Below the pieces are notes generated by a model. The model searched no databases, was not told where the DNA came from, and worked only from the letters and a program-made list of their open reading frames with translations. From assembly GCA_020746875.1 (NCBI GenBank), contig JAGTJL010000001.1, positions 2,852,001 through 2,916,000 of the forward strand: a stretch of 64,000 nucleotides of DNA, in the 5' to 3' direction. Positions 32,731 through 44,933 of the stretch are shown piece by piece. Source of the stretch: Rhexocercosporidium sp. MPI-PUGE-AT-0058. Taxonomy: Eukaryota; Ascomycota; Leotiomycetes; Helotiales. The position numbers and the translations under genes are program-made. Numbering within the stretch: the stretch's first letter is position 1; each line of letters opens with the position of its first letter.

Positions 32731-35700
32731 TCAACAGCTAAATACCCTATCTCTCCAGGAACGTTTTTTGCCGGTAATTTGAATAAGTTCTTTGACTTTC
32801 TTCTTCGACTCGGAGTGAAACTTTTTGATCTCTTCCTTAGCTTCTCCTTCGTTATCTGTCTTAAATGCTCTCATTTCCCAAAGACATATCGCTCCCCGTA
32901 ACATAAGGATGGTTTCTAGCTCGGAATTAGGAAGCAGACCTGCGGAAGAAAAGAGATGTAGTGGAGTGAAGGCAAAGATCTTGTATCTGCGAAGTCTGCC
33001 TTCAACCTTCGTATAATGACCGCGATACAAACAGACAACATTTGGATCGGCGCCATATCGAGGAGGAGTTTGAGCGTAGAGAGCCATGGCTCGTAGACAG
33101 TACATTTGGAGGATCTGGCACAGAAACGACGGGGGCCACCAGTTAAGCGAATGACACCGGCTCTGCCTCTTCTTCGTCCATGAACTCAAATAGACTCTGC
33201 TAGAAGGTGTGGTCACGGAACCGCTGGTTTGGGTTGGCACCACCCTTCAACAGAACAGATATCATGTCCAGTTGACCAGGAATGCCATGTTTGTAGTGAA
33301 AAACGTAGTCTAGATACGGGTGTCCTCTTTTCCTTTCGACCTGTTTGTCGTCTTCCTCTATCTTGGCTGCAACAAGCTCATGTAATCCATGAGAAATTGC
33401 CAGACCCACGAAATCTACATGGTCTTTCTCCGTCTTCTTGTATCCTTCTTTGTCAACCCAATCTGCCCAATGCTGTCCCTTGGAGCGACCAACTTCGTTG
33501 TTCGTGACTGGGATTTGGAGCCAGTGATCGGTAACAATCTCGTCTAGGTCACTGAGTAGCTGATTATCTAAACCAAACGAAGTCTTCCTTGCGCGATGAG
33601 CAATGACAAGTGCATCTTTCGCTCGTCGAGAAATTAATCCAAAATCATAGTCGTCATCGAGGGTAGCCATTTTCAAGCTAAGAATGTAGGCTCTAAGCAA
33701 ACAATCAGTTGCGTTGAATTCTTCAACTTGCCAAGATTTCAAGAAAGTCTGAATGTCCGGTCGATTGAGGAAATCCTGGACTGTGCGGTGCAGAAAGGTG
33801 ACATTTGGCCCAGCGTCACCCAGAGAGGCCAGTTCGAGTTCCTGATTTCCGTAATTCGCAACGTTGGACAAGGGATCGCTTTCAAGGTTTTCGCTAATTT
33901 CCGATACTTCAAGCAGCCCGGCACATTTGCTTTTCAACAGAGCAGACATGTCGTCTATTTTGTACAAAAGTTCTCTTTCGGTCAATGATAGAAGACTTTG
34001 AATATTTCTCGCTTTTGACAAGTTCTCTCTCTTCTGACAACAAAAGTAGCAACACGGGTAGTTCCAAGGATCGAAACCCGTCTCCATCGACTTTGCAGGT
34101 GCACACCATCTGGAATATTTGCGATGCTTGGTTCCTATAGAGAGGCTGGATGTGACACAGGAGCATATGGTTATAAAACCCTTCCAGATCCGTCGGAAAT
34201 GCCCTTACCCGTCTCAATAAATCCCGTGTCCGATCCCGCTTTGTAAAGCCATTTAGTAAAGACTTTACGACAAGTGTTACCTAGAGGAAGACGCCCGACA
34301 CTTTGGCCACGATTTCGACCACAAGTAACTCAGAATCGCCCGTGTCAAAAGTTCGCAATTCTTTTATCCTCTTATGATTGCCAATTTTATCGTGTACATA
34401 CTGAGATATATCATTTGAGGTGAGATCCTGTAGGCGCAGGCTGGGATAAGACCGAAATGTACTCTCAAAGACTAGCCATGGCCGACTCGATAAGCACATC
34501 TTGATCCCAGGGGCTTTAGCTAAGCTAATAAAGAAAGAAGTAATGTCGGCATGGCTTTCGTCAGGACATTTGTATTCATTGAGGCCATCAACGAAAAGAC
34601 ATATTTTCAGGCCGGTGAGCAAACGGAAATGGCGAAAGGCCGTCGTAAGTTTCTCCAGAGTCTAGTGGTGATCCTAAGTTCCATCTAAGGAACCGGCGTA
34701 CTCATCCATTCATTGTTCAGGCAAGATAGTCGAGATGAGATCTTTATGCTTTGAGAGAAGCTTGTACAATAATGCCCTTAGTAGACTAACCAGAGATTTC
34801 TGTTCCGTGGTGCCACTGCTCCAGAAAAAGAACGCTGCTACATGGAGAGCCAGGGGGTCGGACCACGGTTGCAACAGCTCTCGGGTACGAGAATGGCCAG
34901 AGAGGTACTTCATGAGAGTCGACTTTCCAGACCCTGCTTTTCCACTGATCTAGTATATGCCATCCCCAGATTGAAGCCAGTCGTTGAACTTACTCCAAGG
35001 CCTATCCCCAGCATTATGATCCTCAAAAATCCACTCGAACGTCGAAGAATTTGCTTTTGGGACTTGCTCCTAGCGTTCTGTAATTGATGGAAATCGAAGA
35101 CTCCTTAAGATACGGTCTTGTGCCTGTTGCACCAGCTCAGGGCTTTGGTACTTTACTCTCTGTTGGGGCAATGGCGTTGAATTCTGTGCCCTTAACCTTT
35201 CCACCGCGGTCAAGAGAACTCCTTGGGTTTTCTTATGCTCATCCACAATAATACTGTGTGTATGAGTATGGAGAGTTGTAATTTCCATGGTCTGCGCATT
35301 ATCGCCGAGTCAAACACGCTTTGATTTTCTTGTAAACCGGCTATAAACTTCTGGGACACATGATCTGAGCAATTTGGGTGTTATATTAGAAGCATAAGAT
35401 CGAATTTCTCCCTAGGCTGCATTAGCAGATGGTGTTCCCATACCAGATTACTATCAAAGTAAAAGAGGCATAGTTGATTTCATTACTATCGATAACTGCT
35501 GAATTCGTATAATTTTTGAAGAAAAAAAAGCTTACCTCAATGCCACGAAAACATGTATCTCCATTTGTTGTTGGTAGCCAGCTAACCGAGCCGCGATCTC
35601 TAAGATTTCCTTCTGTGACGAGAGTGTCCTAATGGCTTGCTTGAAGGATTTCCGTTTGCCAGCGCCATTTTGAGCCTTTAATTTATCTAACCGACTCAGC

Positions 35701-35981
35701 ATCGTCTTCGACAAGGAGCCACAACCCTTGGATAGGCCCTTTGATACTTCGTCACTGCTGCTGTACGGGACACCACCTACAAAGCATTCTTCAACACTCG
35801 CTTCGAGCTTCTCGCTCATGCCTAACAAGTCCCTGGTGACGATTTCATGGTTATTGAATTCTTCGGATGCGCCATTCATAGAGTGACTCAACTCCCGAGT
35901 CGTTGAGATGATCTTGCAGCTGAAATCAATAAACTGTACCACGGTTCCAGCCAGGGAGAAGGCTGTGAGGGGGTCGAGCAT
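32731..35981 (-). pseudogene. Second NLR: STAND N-terminal domain, NACHT, DUF7791-like region; killed by many stops
   Basis: Read from high to low. MLDPLTAFSLAGTVVQFIDFS (35981) is the common fungal NLR N-terminal domain and ends at a GTAAGC donor at about 35535. The next exon holds LRFPSITER, TAG, EQVPKANSS and FEWIFEDHNAGDRPW. Then come IY, TAG and ISGKAGSGKSTLMKYL (Walker A, about 34935), FVDGLNEY (Walker B, about 34590), LSSRPW, GVFL-TAG-VTLVVKSLL, then PTDLEGFYNHML of the DUF7791-like region. A frame slip in a GAGAGA run near 34040 precedes FLHRTVQDFLNRPDIQ and ALAQ-type helical repeats. The frame ends TF-TAG-QSLFEF, SFA-TAA-LVAP, and a Lys-rich tail at 32731. In-frame stops lie at 35070, 34950, 34710, 34680, 34662, 34281, 33200 and 33143. 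At least four TAG codons sit where Trp or Gln is expected, as RIP would cause. No sigma motif is seen. Confidence 0.85.
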
Positions 35982-36481
35982 CTTGGAAACTGTATTCAAC
36001 CCCAACTAGTGTTTGACCGAACTTGTGAAAGATGGGATGCGAACTTCGGTATCACTTCATCAGAATTGCGCAAATAAATGGAAGTCGATGATAAAGGCAG
36101 AAATGAAGGATCTTGCCACAGCCTGGTCACTGGACGCAGCTGGCAAGCCATTGCCAATAACACGGGTTGTAGGCTCCCAGCAAGGCTCTCAGTTCAGAAT
36201 TATCTGCATACATCATTGAAAATACCTCGGCTCTACAGAGCGGTACAGACACCCAACGAGACCCAAAGGAGGACTTTATGAATACACTATACATTGCGAA
36301 CAAAAGGCATCTAATTTCGATTCTCTGGATATAGTCACGTGATGATACCTTCAACGCTACCCAAACTAGTTCGGTTCACAAGCGAGCCCATCCCACAAGC
36401 CAACCCGAAATTCCCAAAAGTGTGTATCGCAACGACAACTCCAACTTTCGAACTCCACGACAACCACCACAAACCGCAAAC
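35982..36481. other. Upstream region of rps17 and of the dead NLR
   Basis: Divergent spacer; the rps17 leader (CAACGACAACTCC..CCACCACAAACCGCAAAC) directly precedes ATG 36482. Confidence 0.4.
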
Positions 36482-37098
36482 ATGGGTCGCGTTCGTACCA
36501 AGACCGTTAAGAAGTCCGCCAAGGTCATCATTGAGCGATATTACCCCAAGTTGACCCTCGACTTCGAGACCAACAAGAGAATCTGCGATGAAATTGCCAT
36601 CATTGCATCCAAGCGTCTCCGCAACAAGGTACGAACCTCTAAACCCCGCGCACGACTTCAGCTTTGGAGTTGGGAAGGGCCTTGAATTGGAATTGCAAGT
36701 TGGGATAACGTGCTGATTGTTGGTTGAACAGATTGCCGGCTACACCACCCATTTGATGAAGCGCATTCAACGTGGTCCTGTCCGTGGTATCTCCTTCAAG
36801 CTCCAAGAAGAGGAGCGTGAGAGAAAGGATCAATACGTCCCCGAGATTTCCGCTCTCGACTTCTCCCAGAACGAGAACGGTGGACAACTCGAGGTCGACT
36901 CCGAGACCAAAGATTTGCTCAAGAGCCTTGGTGTAGGTCTACACATTCCCTGGCAAAATTCCCCTCTCAAGTATCGTCAAAATCTAACATTGTGTCCTTC
37001 AGTTCGACTCCATCCCAGTCAGCGTCGTCGCCGTCTCCCAACAACAAGCCATCGAGCCCCGCCGCCGCTTCGGCAACGACCGTCCTCCACGCGCATAG
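36482..37098 (+). CDS. rps17: 40S ribosomal protein S17 (eS17)
   Basis: Three exons: 36482-36628, 36732-36932 and 37003-37098, all phase 0, giving 147 residues. Exon 1 is [24 protein letters not shown]...[16 protein letters not shown]; exon 2 opens [21 protein letters not shown]; exon 3 is [31 protein letters not shown]. Donors are GTACGA and GTAGGT; acceptors are GAACAG and TTCAG, with CTGAT/CTAAC-like branches. Length and sequence fit the eukaryotic S17 family along its whole length. It belongs to the small cytosolic ribosomal subunit. The first intron interrupts at the usual fungal position after RLRNK. Confidence 0.97.
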
Positions 37099-37808
37099 AT
37101 TCGACGTCCGGGTACAGGTCAGGAAGCAAAAAGATTCACGAAATGAAGGATGGGATACTTTTGAGGGTCTGGGTTGCTTTCTCCGGCGTCTTGGCTGGAT
37201 GTTGTTCCGGCTGGATGGTTGCACATACTAGATCAATGTGAGATCTTTCCCACCTAGGTGTCGCTGATTCTCCGCGAGGAGATGACGCTTGATTGCCATT
37301 TTCCTATTCTTGATTTGTGACTGTGCTGGTGAACCTCTGACTCGAGATGCTATGTGCTATTTGGTGAGAAGCCCATTTGCGCCTGCTTGTTGGACCAATC
37401 CAACATTTGCGAATCTTTTGCAGAATTCTCAAAAAGACTGGCAACCTCAAAGTGGAAGCATCCATAACCGAATGTGCTTGGCCAGGGTCGATATTGGGGC
37501 TACGGTGGTCAATATACCCTACCTGAACAGAATTCGTAACATGCTGACTAGTTAATACTGACTGGTCGCCATGGCACGCACCTGCAGAGGACAATTGGTG
37601 ACCATAGAGGACTATTATTGAGAAGTTGTCATATTTGGGTATCGTAGTAATCATCAAATGAAAAGAACATCTTGCCAACCCATCAGCTTTTCGTTTGTGC
37701 AAGATCAATTATGACCTACATACCCATTCCCCTAAGCCCATGATTAGGCAAAAAACCAACGCCATGCCCCATAACCAGTAAAATCATACCTTCATGACAT
37801 TCGTAAAG
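37099..37808. other. Convergent 3' flanks of rps17 and the Rtr1-type gene
   Basis: No coding frame supported; short antisense frames at 37289-37708 show no family. Confidence 0.4.
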
Positions 37809-38762
37809 CTATAACTTCCAATCCGTATCCGCTTCGTCATCATCCTCATCCATTGCGTCCCCATCCCTCTCCACCTGCAACATCTTCTGTCTCTGGTCCC
37901 CAAACTTCGATGTATACCCCTCAAGCGCCAAATGTTCCAACTTCCCACTCAGCTCCTCCTCCCCCAAACTAGGTGGTTCAACCTTCCTCTTGACATCCCT
38001 CTCCAGCACCCTAACATCGACTAATCCCCCTTTAGCACCCATTCCCCTATCTCCTCTCTCCAAAGCCAGATCCCTCTCATCCCTTCCCCTCCTCTCCCGC
38101 CCCCCTCCATCCGCATCTAAATCCAACCTCTCAATCCCTTCCATAACCGTATCCTCGACCGCCTTCGGCTCATCCAGCAAATCAATCCTACTTCCCAACA
38201 TGCCCGCCCCTCTCTCCCACGCCGGGCTTTCACTCAACTGCACCTTAACGTACAGCGCCCGCCTCGCACAAGCCTCCGAGCACCACTTCTCCAACTCCTC
38301 CTTCTTCACGACCCTAAAATCCTTTGCCTTGCCATTCATACCCAGCAACCTATACGCGCCTCCCCCCCTCTCTTTAAGTCTCGCTTCAGGACATAGTGTG
38401 TACCCGCAATGCTCGTTAATATTCCGCTCCTCGATCAGAGCGTCGTAGTCACTTGTTGTGAAGGGCGCGAGGAGGGTTTTGAAGGTCGAGGCGTCGCTGG
38501 GAGAGGGGGATGAGGCGTTGTGGAGGGGGTGGCGAGAGAGCGGGTAGTCAATTAGTGTTTCGGTGGAGAGGAGGATCTCGAGCTCGATGTCTTTGCGTTG
38601 TTGGAGGAGGTGGGCGTGGTAGAGTGCTATTTCTCGAGTGCGATCTTCGAAGGTTTTGGATGGTTGTGTGGTTGAGGGTGAGGGTGAGGGTGTGGATGTG
38701 GATGAGGTGGGTTGGGAGGGGTATTTTTTGAGGATGGACTTTATTTGTTTGGGCGTTGCCAT
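37809..38762 (-). CDS. rtr1: RNA polymerase II CTD phosphatase Rtr1/RPAP2 homologue
   Basis: Single exon; I prefer the ATG at 38762 (MATPKQIKSILKKYPSQP) over the one 16 codons upstream, whose leader is Gln/Arg-rich. Ser/Pro-rich start, then a helix (DRTREIALYHAHLLQQRKDIELEIL) and the Rtr1 zinc fold. The fold shows DALIEERNINEHCGYTLCPE with a C-x4-C pair, then EELEKWCSEACARRALYVKVQLSE with C-x3-C. The C-terminus is acidic (DAMDEDDDEADTDWKL). About 317 residues. The family removes phosphate from the Pol II CTD and works in Pol II biogenesis/transport. Identification rests on the two Cys pairs and flanking residues. Confidence 0.88.
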   Translation of the reverse strand: MATPKQIKSILKKYPSQPTSSTSTPSPSPSTTQPSKTFEDRTREIALYHAHLLQQRKDIELEILLSTETLIDYPLSRHPLHNASSPSPSDASTFKTLLAPFTTSDYDALIEERNINEHCGYTLCPEARLKERGGGAYRLLGMNGKAKDFRVVKKEELEKWCSEACARRALYVKVQLSESPAWERGAGMLGSRIDLLDEPKAVEDTVMEGIERLDLDADGGGRERRGRDERDLALERGDRGMGAKGGLVDVRVLERDVKRKVEPPSLGEEELSGKLEHLALEGYTSKFGDQRQKMLQVERDGDAMDEDDDEADTDWKL

Positions 38763-40040
38763 TGTGGTTTGTTGTCGAGGCTGTCGTGGGGATGTGGAGC
38801 TTTGCTGCATCTTTGGTGCAAAATGGCTTGCGCTTTCGAGGCGATCCTGGTGAAGTAGTTGTGGCGATTCTCGAAGGAGGCTATTGGTGATGTTTTGTGG
38901 TGGTGTAAAGAGGCGAAGGAAGAGGCTGGCCCTTGAGGTGTTTTCTTGGTGAGTCCCACGAAGAGGCTCTTTTATTCAATCGTTCATTCAGTCCATCTGA
39001 ATGATTGCAAGGATGTGCACTTTGGAAGCTCCTACCTGGCCCAGAATTCTGTTTGCTAGCTTGATATCAGTCGTTGCCTTTTTTGCAATGCTGTCCTATC
39101 CCGAGGCTTGGTAGCCTTGCATCGCATTCCTCAGCTCTCTCGCCACCAGGACCCCTCACTGGTCACTTGATCCTGAGGTTTGCTGACAAGTTATGATCTC
39201 ATTGAAAGAAACGCGTGATGCTTGATGCAGTCAGCCTGTCGAAGTCATCCCGGGATGTGCAATGACTGGAGGTAGAAATGGCATTTGGCTTTGTTTCGTT
39301 GTTTGTCGCCTCTCCACCCCTCTCCCCTCCCCTCCCTCGGCTTGCAAACAAATGGATGTTGTCAGTTGCGGCAGCTTCGGAAGCGACCAACATCCCTGCT
39401 CGAATCGAACTTCAGGACTTCCTGCCTGCCTCTGCCTTGTCCCTTGTCCCACTATTCAACCGGACGGAACCAGGCCAACATCAAATCATCCATCCACCTG
39501 CCACCGCTCCCTGGTACTGTCCAGTCCACTTACGATACCACACTGTTGACTATTGTACAATCTGTGCTCTCCTCAATGGCAGATGCCGCCTAGTGACTAC
39601 CTGGCCACCTACCTCACTTCTGTTCTCTGCGAATTGATGCTCGCTGTCGCCTGAATGCTTTCGTCTGGTATGTTGTTCCAGCTTCACATTGGAAGGGCTT
39701 CTGCGATTTATCCATCCTGACAGCAGCTGTTTCACACAACCACTTTCATGCGCTGACGTACTTCAGACTAGCACGTACACATTCATCCCTCAGCAGCCAC
39801 CCCCCCACCTCACACACGTCGAACCCTCCGAACTCTCCTCTCCTCTGTTCGCCCCTGGCCTATACTACTCCAAATACTCTGGCACTTGATACTGCATCCT
39901 CGTACAGATCTCAATCTGCGAACACTCTAGCCCCCCAGCTTCATTCTGGGCAGCCTCAGGGCTCTTTCAGTCAAGAATCCCGTGTAGGCACCAGGCCGAG
40001 CAATTTTGCAGTATAGCATTTGCTGTTACATGCCTCCAAG
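38763..40040. other. Long upstream region of the Bbc1-type gene
   Basis: About 1.3 kb between divergent starts. Pyrimidine-rich tracts (39300-39340, 39780-39860) look like a long 5' leader of the Bbc1-type gene. Overlapping frames at 39199-39735 exist in all directions and I treat them as chance. Confidence 0.4.
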
Positions 40041-43000
40041 ATGGCCAGTCTACCTTTCAAAGTCAAGGCAGTATATGAATACACGTCTCCCCACGAGGAT
40101 GATCTGCACTTTCCCAATGGACAGATAATTACGGTCACGGGCGTGGAAGACGATGATTGGTATGCTGGAGAATACAAGGACGCCTCGGGCACAACGCAGG
40201 AAGGCATCTTCCCCAAGAACTTCGTGGAGAAGTATGAGCCAACAGCTCCTCCGAGACCAACTCGTGCCCCTCGTCCAAAGAAAGAGCCAGAACACGTACC
40301 AGAACCGGAACCAGAACCAGAAGTACCTCGTGAACCATCCCCGCCTCCACAGCCAGTACACGAACCTGAACCGGAGCCGGAGCCAGAACATGAGGAAGTC
40401 CACGAAAGCCCAGTTGCTCGAGAGCCACCTCCGTCGATTCCTAAACCCCAGGCCGTGAGCTCTCCTGCGCCAAAGCAAACGGAATTTTCACCCTCACCTA
40501 CTGCTACCAAGCCAATTCCAGCTTCGAAGCCCTCTGCGCCTCCGCCAGTGTCCGACAAGCCAAGTGGTGGTTCATTTAGAGATCGCATTGCTGCCTTTAA
40601 CAAGGCCGCCCCGCCACCTGCACCGTTCAAGCCCGGTGGCTTGGGTTCTGGAGGATCGAATAACTTCATCAGGAAGCCTTTTGTGGCACCCCCACCGAGC
40701 AAGAATGCATACGTACCCGTTGTCCGGGACCCTCCGCCGCAGAAGATATACAGACGGGAAGAAGATCCGGAAGTTGCAGCAGGTCAGGCAGAGGCTCAGG
40801 AACAAGCGGAGAGAGCGGGGTTGGCCCCCACGTCAAATGAGGGTGATGGGGAAGAGCAACCAAAGCCTACGAGCTTGAAGGAACGTATCGCACTTCTGCA
40901 AAAGCAACAAATGGAACAAGCGTCTCGCCATGCAGACGCAGCACAGAAGAAGGAAAAACCTAAGCGACCGGCTAAGAAACGCATGGAATCGCATGAACCA
41001 GCTGAGGGTGAAGAGGGAGCTGCATTGGAACGTCAAGATACCGAGGAGACGGTTGGAAAACCATCGATGGATTCTGTAAGGGAGGAACCAAAGAAGCGCA
41101 AATCTTCGATTCAACCTCGCCAATCTTTTGGCGATGGCAACGAGGCAGACATGTCAGGAGCTGGTGAAACGACTGAAGAGCCGGAGGAGACGTCTACTGG
41201 AAAGGATGATAGTGACGAGCGGCCAAGGCAAAAAGCGCCACAACCACTTGCTCGAGCACCAACTGCGCCAATTCGAGAGCCTGATGTCGGAGAAGAGGAG
41301 GGTGCTTCGGAAGAAGGCGAGGCTGAGGAAGAAGAAGAGGAAGAAGAGGATGATGTTGACCCCGAGGTGAGACGAAAGGAGGAATTGAGAGCTCGTATGG
41401 CAAAGATGAGTGGTGGAATGGGTATGCATGGCATGTTTGGTGGCGGCATGCCCATGCCTGCTCCCATGCCACCAAAAAAGAAGAAGTCAACAGGGACTAG
41501 TGAGAAGCGTTCAGGGGAATACGGTGTTGATGATACAACGTCACCTACTTCTCGTGCTGCTCCTCCAGTTCCTCTGCCTGGCTTATCACGGGTTCGAAGT
41601 CCCGAGGAAGTCAATAGGCAGCTTGGTCATGATGAAGAAATGACACCTATTTCTGCCTCTCGCCCAGCCGACGAGGTACCAGATGTTGAGGATGTTGTCC
41701 CTTCGCATGGTAGGTCTGCTCCTCCTCCAGGTAAGATTCACATAAAATGCGTTGTCTACCAAAGCTAATTGTAACAGTCCCTCAACACGACGGAGGTGCT
41801 CCACCCATTCCAGGCGGAAGACCAGCTCCCCCGCCTGTTCCAAAAGATTGTGAGTCTTCCTAGAGATATCAAATACCCACTCACTAACCCACGACAGCTC
41901 GCCCTATCACTGCTCCGATGTCTCCAAGTGCTGGATCCGAATCGGACGATGAAATGTCCTCTAGAGAACAGCCGGCGTCCATGCCTCAACCTATTGAGAC
42001 TCCAAGAGCACCGCCGAGACCATTGGAGGGGCCAGGGTCTCCACAATCACCCAATGCCCGGCGAGCATCTTACTTTGGCTCAGAAGCTTCGCCGTCATCA
42101 CCCACAACACCTGGATTAAACAAGCGTAATAGTCGACTTCCTCCGCCAATTCCAGGTGCGGTACCTGCAATTCAGACACAAAATAGAGCCCCTCCACCAC
42201 CTCCTCCTGGAATTACCCGAGCACCTACTGGTGAGCAACAAACTCTGTCTCCGAGGGGCGTTCCCAAAGAGGAGAGTGAGGAAGAGGTCACGGAATACGA
42301 AGGTGATTATGATACTGATATTGCCTCGACTGTACCGCACAAGGATGCCTTGAAAGCTGCTGAGCCGGATGAGAGCCTCCCCATTCGATCGCCACCTGTC
42401 ACTTCACCCATTTCTGCACCACCTCCGCTCCCACCCACCGCAGCTCCCCGTGCGGTTCCTCCTCCTTTGCCGTCACAGCCACCCCCACCGCCTCGACAGT
42501 CCGCAGACATGCCTAGAGCTGCCCCTCCACCACCTCCACCAGTTAAAGTGCCAGCACCATGGGAACAAGACGATGATGAGTATGATCCGTACAAGTATAC
42601 TGCACCAAAGTCTGCAGCTCCAGCTGGTCCACCTCCTCCTGGGCCACCTCCTCCCGGTCCTCCACAAAGGGCTGATACTGAGGAAGATCTCTATTCTGCA
42701 TCGCCTCCTAGGTCATACCCTTCCAAAGATAGAGCCGTTCCTCCTCCCCCATCAGGAAGCCGGCCCCCTCCTCGTCAGTCTTTAGATGTCTCACGCTCAC
42801 AAACCACAACCAGAAGATCTGTGGAGCTTGGACGAATGTCTATGGACTCAGGTTTCGTTGCAAATGACGTAGACCTTGCACCCAATTCTTTCTGGTGGAC
42901 GCAACCCAGAGGTATTCCTCCAGTCTTCCAAGGTAGACGGGACATTCTCTTAGACTTTGAAGAGGCAGCTTCTGGTGGACGAGGTGGAAAGACGATTGTC

Positions 43001-43624
43001 ACCAAGCATCTTTCCGTCTTATTCCAAGATTATTCTCAGACAATTATCACAGCCGAATTCGATGCACAGGATCCCAAGGATATCAGACTTGAGCAAAGAC
43101 ACGACCAGCCTCCATCTCGTCAGCGCCAAGACCAGCTCGAGCAAGCCCACGAGCAATATGGGCGTCGCATCTTTGAAGCTGTCCACTCGAAAAAGGAAAC
43201 CGTAGTTGGAGATGGGACACCCCAAGGTCTCATCCAAGAACTTCTCAAGCCTTTCTCGCACGCCCTCCTGCCGATCGGAAGCCGTGCCTACGGTGCCATC
43301 GTCTACAGCAACCTCGCCAATGCCTCCACACAGCAAAACGACGAGATCCGTCCCGGCGACATTATCACCCTTCGCAACACCAAATTCCAAGGCAAGCACG
43401 GCCCCATGCACGCCAAATACAGCATGGAAGTCGGCAAGCCGGACCATGTAGGTGTCGTTGCTGAGTGGGACGGTACGAAGAAGAAGGTCCGGGCTTGGGA
43501 GCAGGGTCGCGAGAGTAAGAAGGTTAAACTTGAGAGCTTCAAGTTAGATGACTTGAGGAGTGGGGAGGTCAAGATCTGGAGAGTCATGCCGAGGAGTTGG
43601 GTTGGTTGGCATGGGTCGAATTGA
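40041..43624 (+). CDS. bbc1: Bbc1/Mti1-type SH3 protein of actin patches
   Basis: Exons 40041-41730, 41778-41849 and 41898-43624 join in phase to 1,162 residues. The N-terminal SH3 domain (residues 1-70) shows FKVKAVYEYTSPHEDDLHF, DDDWYAGEY and GIFPKNFVEKYEP. Next come Pro/Glu repeats (PEPEPEPEVP), coiled, acidic and Lys-rich stretches (EEGEAEEEEEEEEDDVDPEVRRKEELRARMAKMSGGMG, start and end given as EEGEAEEE and KMSGGMG). Then follow long poly-Pro/WIP-like segments and a folded C-terminal domain (NSFWWTQPRGIPPVFQG...GIVAEWDG-type end, WRVMPRSWVGWHGSN) as in AIM3/BBC1. Yeast Bbc1 restrains Las17/WASP and Arp2/3 activity at endocytic actin patches; the same role is inferred. Confidence 0.9.
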
Positions 43625-44645
43625 ACCATCTCGTTTCTGTGATTAGTATACGGGGGATCAGGGAGGGGAAGAGGGTTTGTGTAGATTTGGTGGGAATGGA
43701 GGACCTTACAGTCGTTCATAAATCTGGCGAGTTGAAGTGGAGTGGGATGGGAAGAGACGGTGCCTGTAGAGGTACAGCTAGTTCAGTTACGCATAGCATT
43801 GTCCTGCCTGCATTGCCATTGAATTCTTTACTCTGCTCTCTCGAACTTCAGGATTTGTCTGGCTTTCGCTTGTCTGATGTTGCCTTTTGATAACAGACAT
43901 GTGTGAGATTGATTGGTATCGAGTTTTGCGATCCAACTCAGGGCGTCGCATTTAAGCGAGGAATCATCAAAACAGAGGGGAGTGAAATCGGGTATATTTT
44001 AACGTACGTTAAGGAGCAGTAAGACAGACGAGTTGCCTGAGGAGAATTTCATACTACATTATTTGATGCTATTCTGCTCTCGGTTGGAGATAATATTGAC
44101 TGAATCCAGGAAAGAATGAGGGTTTTGTGACTCGGGCTTCGAGCGAATGGTTTCAGCTGCGAGTCTTTGATTCCTATTTACTTCCGTCTGACCTGAATAC
44201 TGTAGTCACTTGTAAAAAAAAAAGTATAAAAAAAAGAAAATTACATGGAAGCCCATCTGTTGAAAGTTTTAGATAATCGACGAGTGGGTTAAAGCTTACT
44301 ACGTAGCAACAGTACGAGTCTCATAGCTGACATGGTATTGTTATTTATATCGCTTAAGATTTCCTCAGCATCAACATCCGATTTCTCCAAATTATAGGAG
44401 CTTGCTGGGCAGGGGAAGGTTCGGTGCCATTGTTTACTTGGGTGTTTTACAAGGCTGTACATGCAACTACCTCTCCACGATAACTCAGGTCTCATACCTT
44501 CCTTACCTTCCACACTCATTCACTATCCAGAGACTAGCCCCCAACCCATCACCCTCAATGCCCCAGTTACTCTACCTCCAGTATTCCACAACATCTATCT
44601 ATTCGGATCATAAAGAAACCTAGCAGTCAGCCTAGCTCTCAGTAT
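43625..44645. other. 3' flank of the Bbc1-type gene and spacer
   Basis: No supported gene. TTAACGTACGTTAA near 44000 is a perfect palindrome of unknown meaning, and an A-run lies at 44214-44240. Confidence 0.35.
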
Positions 44646-44933
44646 TCAGTTCTCAGGACTTGACATTCTCTTAGCAACTTGAGCTTGCGCAGCAGCCGTA
44701 GGTACGAAAGCAGCAGCTTGCGGATTAAGATTCGTCGGATAGAACGGTGACGCCATGGGGTTTAATCTTTGGGCGGGTGGGTTTATAAATGCTGGTCTCT
44801 GAAGCTGGAAGGGGAAGGCCCCTGTGATTTAATTGCCCGTATTGCCTGTGAGCATGAAGTCGTTCCATTGTGTGGCGAAGGCTGGATCGCGCGGCGCAGT
44901 CAAGGGTCTGTATTGGAAGTTGTTTGGGAACAT
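44646..44933 (-). pseudogene. Short conserved-looking protein interrupted by one TAA
   Basis: The minus frame starts at ATG 44931-44933 (MFPNNFQYRPLTAPRDPAF, ATQWNDFML) and ends at TGA 44646-44648 (ATAAAQAQVAKR-like tail, MSSPEN). It has a single TAA at codon 35 (44829-44831). Both sides have the same Asn/Pro/Gln/Ala-rich composition and the same frame, so I read it as one 95-codon gene with one nonsense codon (CAA to TAA would explain it). No intron of usable size removes the stop. Family unknown. It may be intact elsewhere, or two overlapping mini-frames. Confidence 0.4.

Noticed and set aside
40050..41614. Several long minus frames opposite the Bbc1-type gene
   Set aside because: Mirror images of Pro/Glu/Lys repeats; the plus strand has SH3 and a conserved C-terminal domain.
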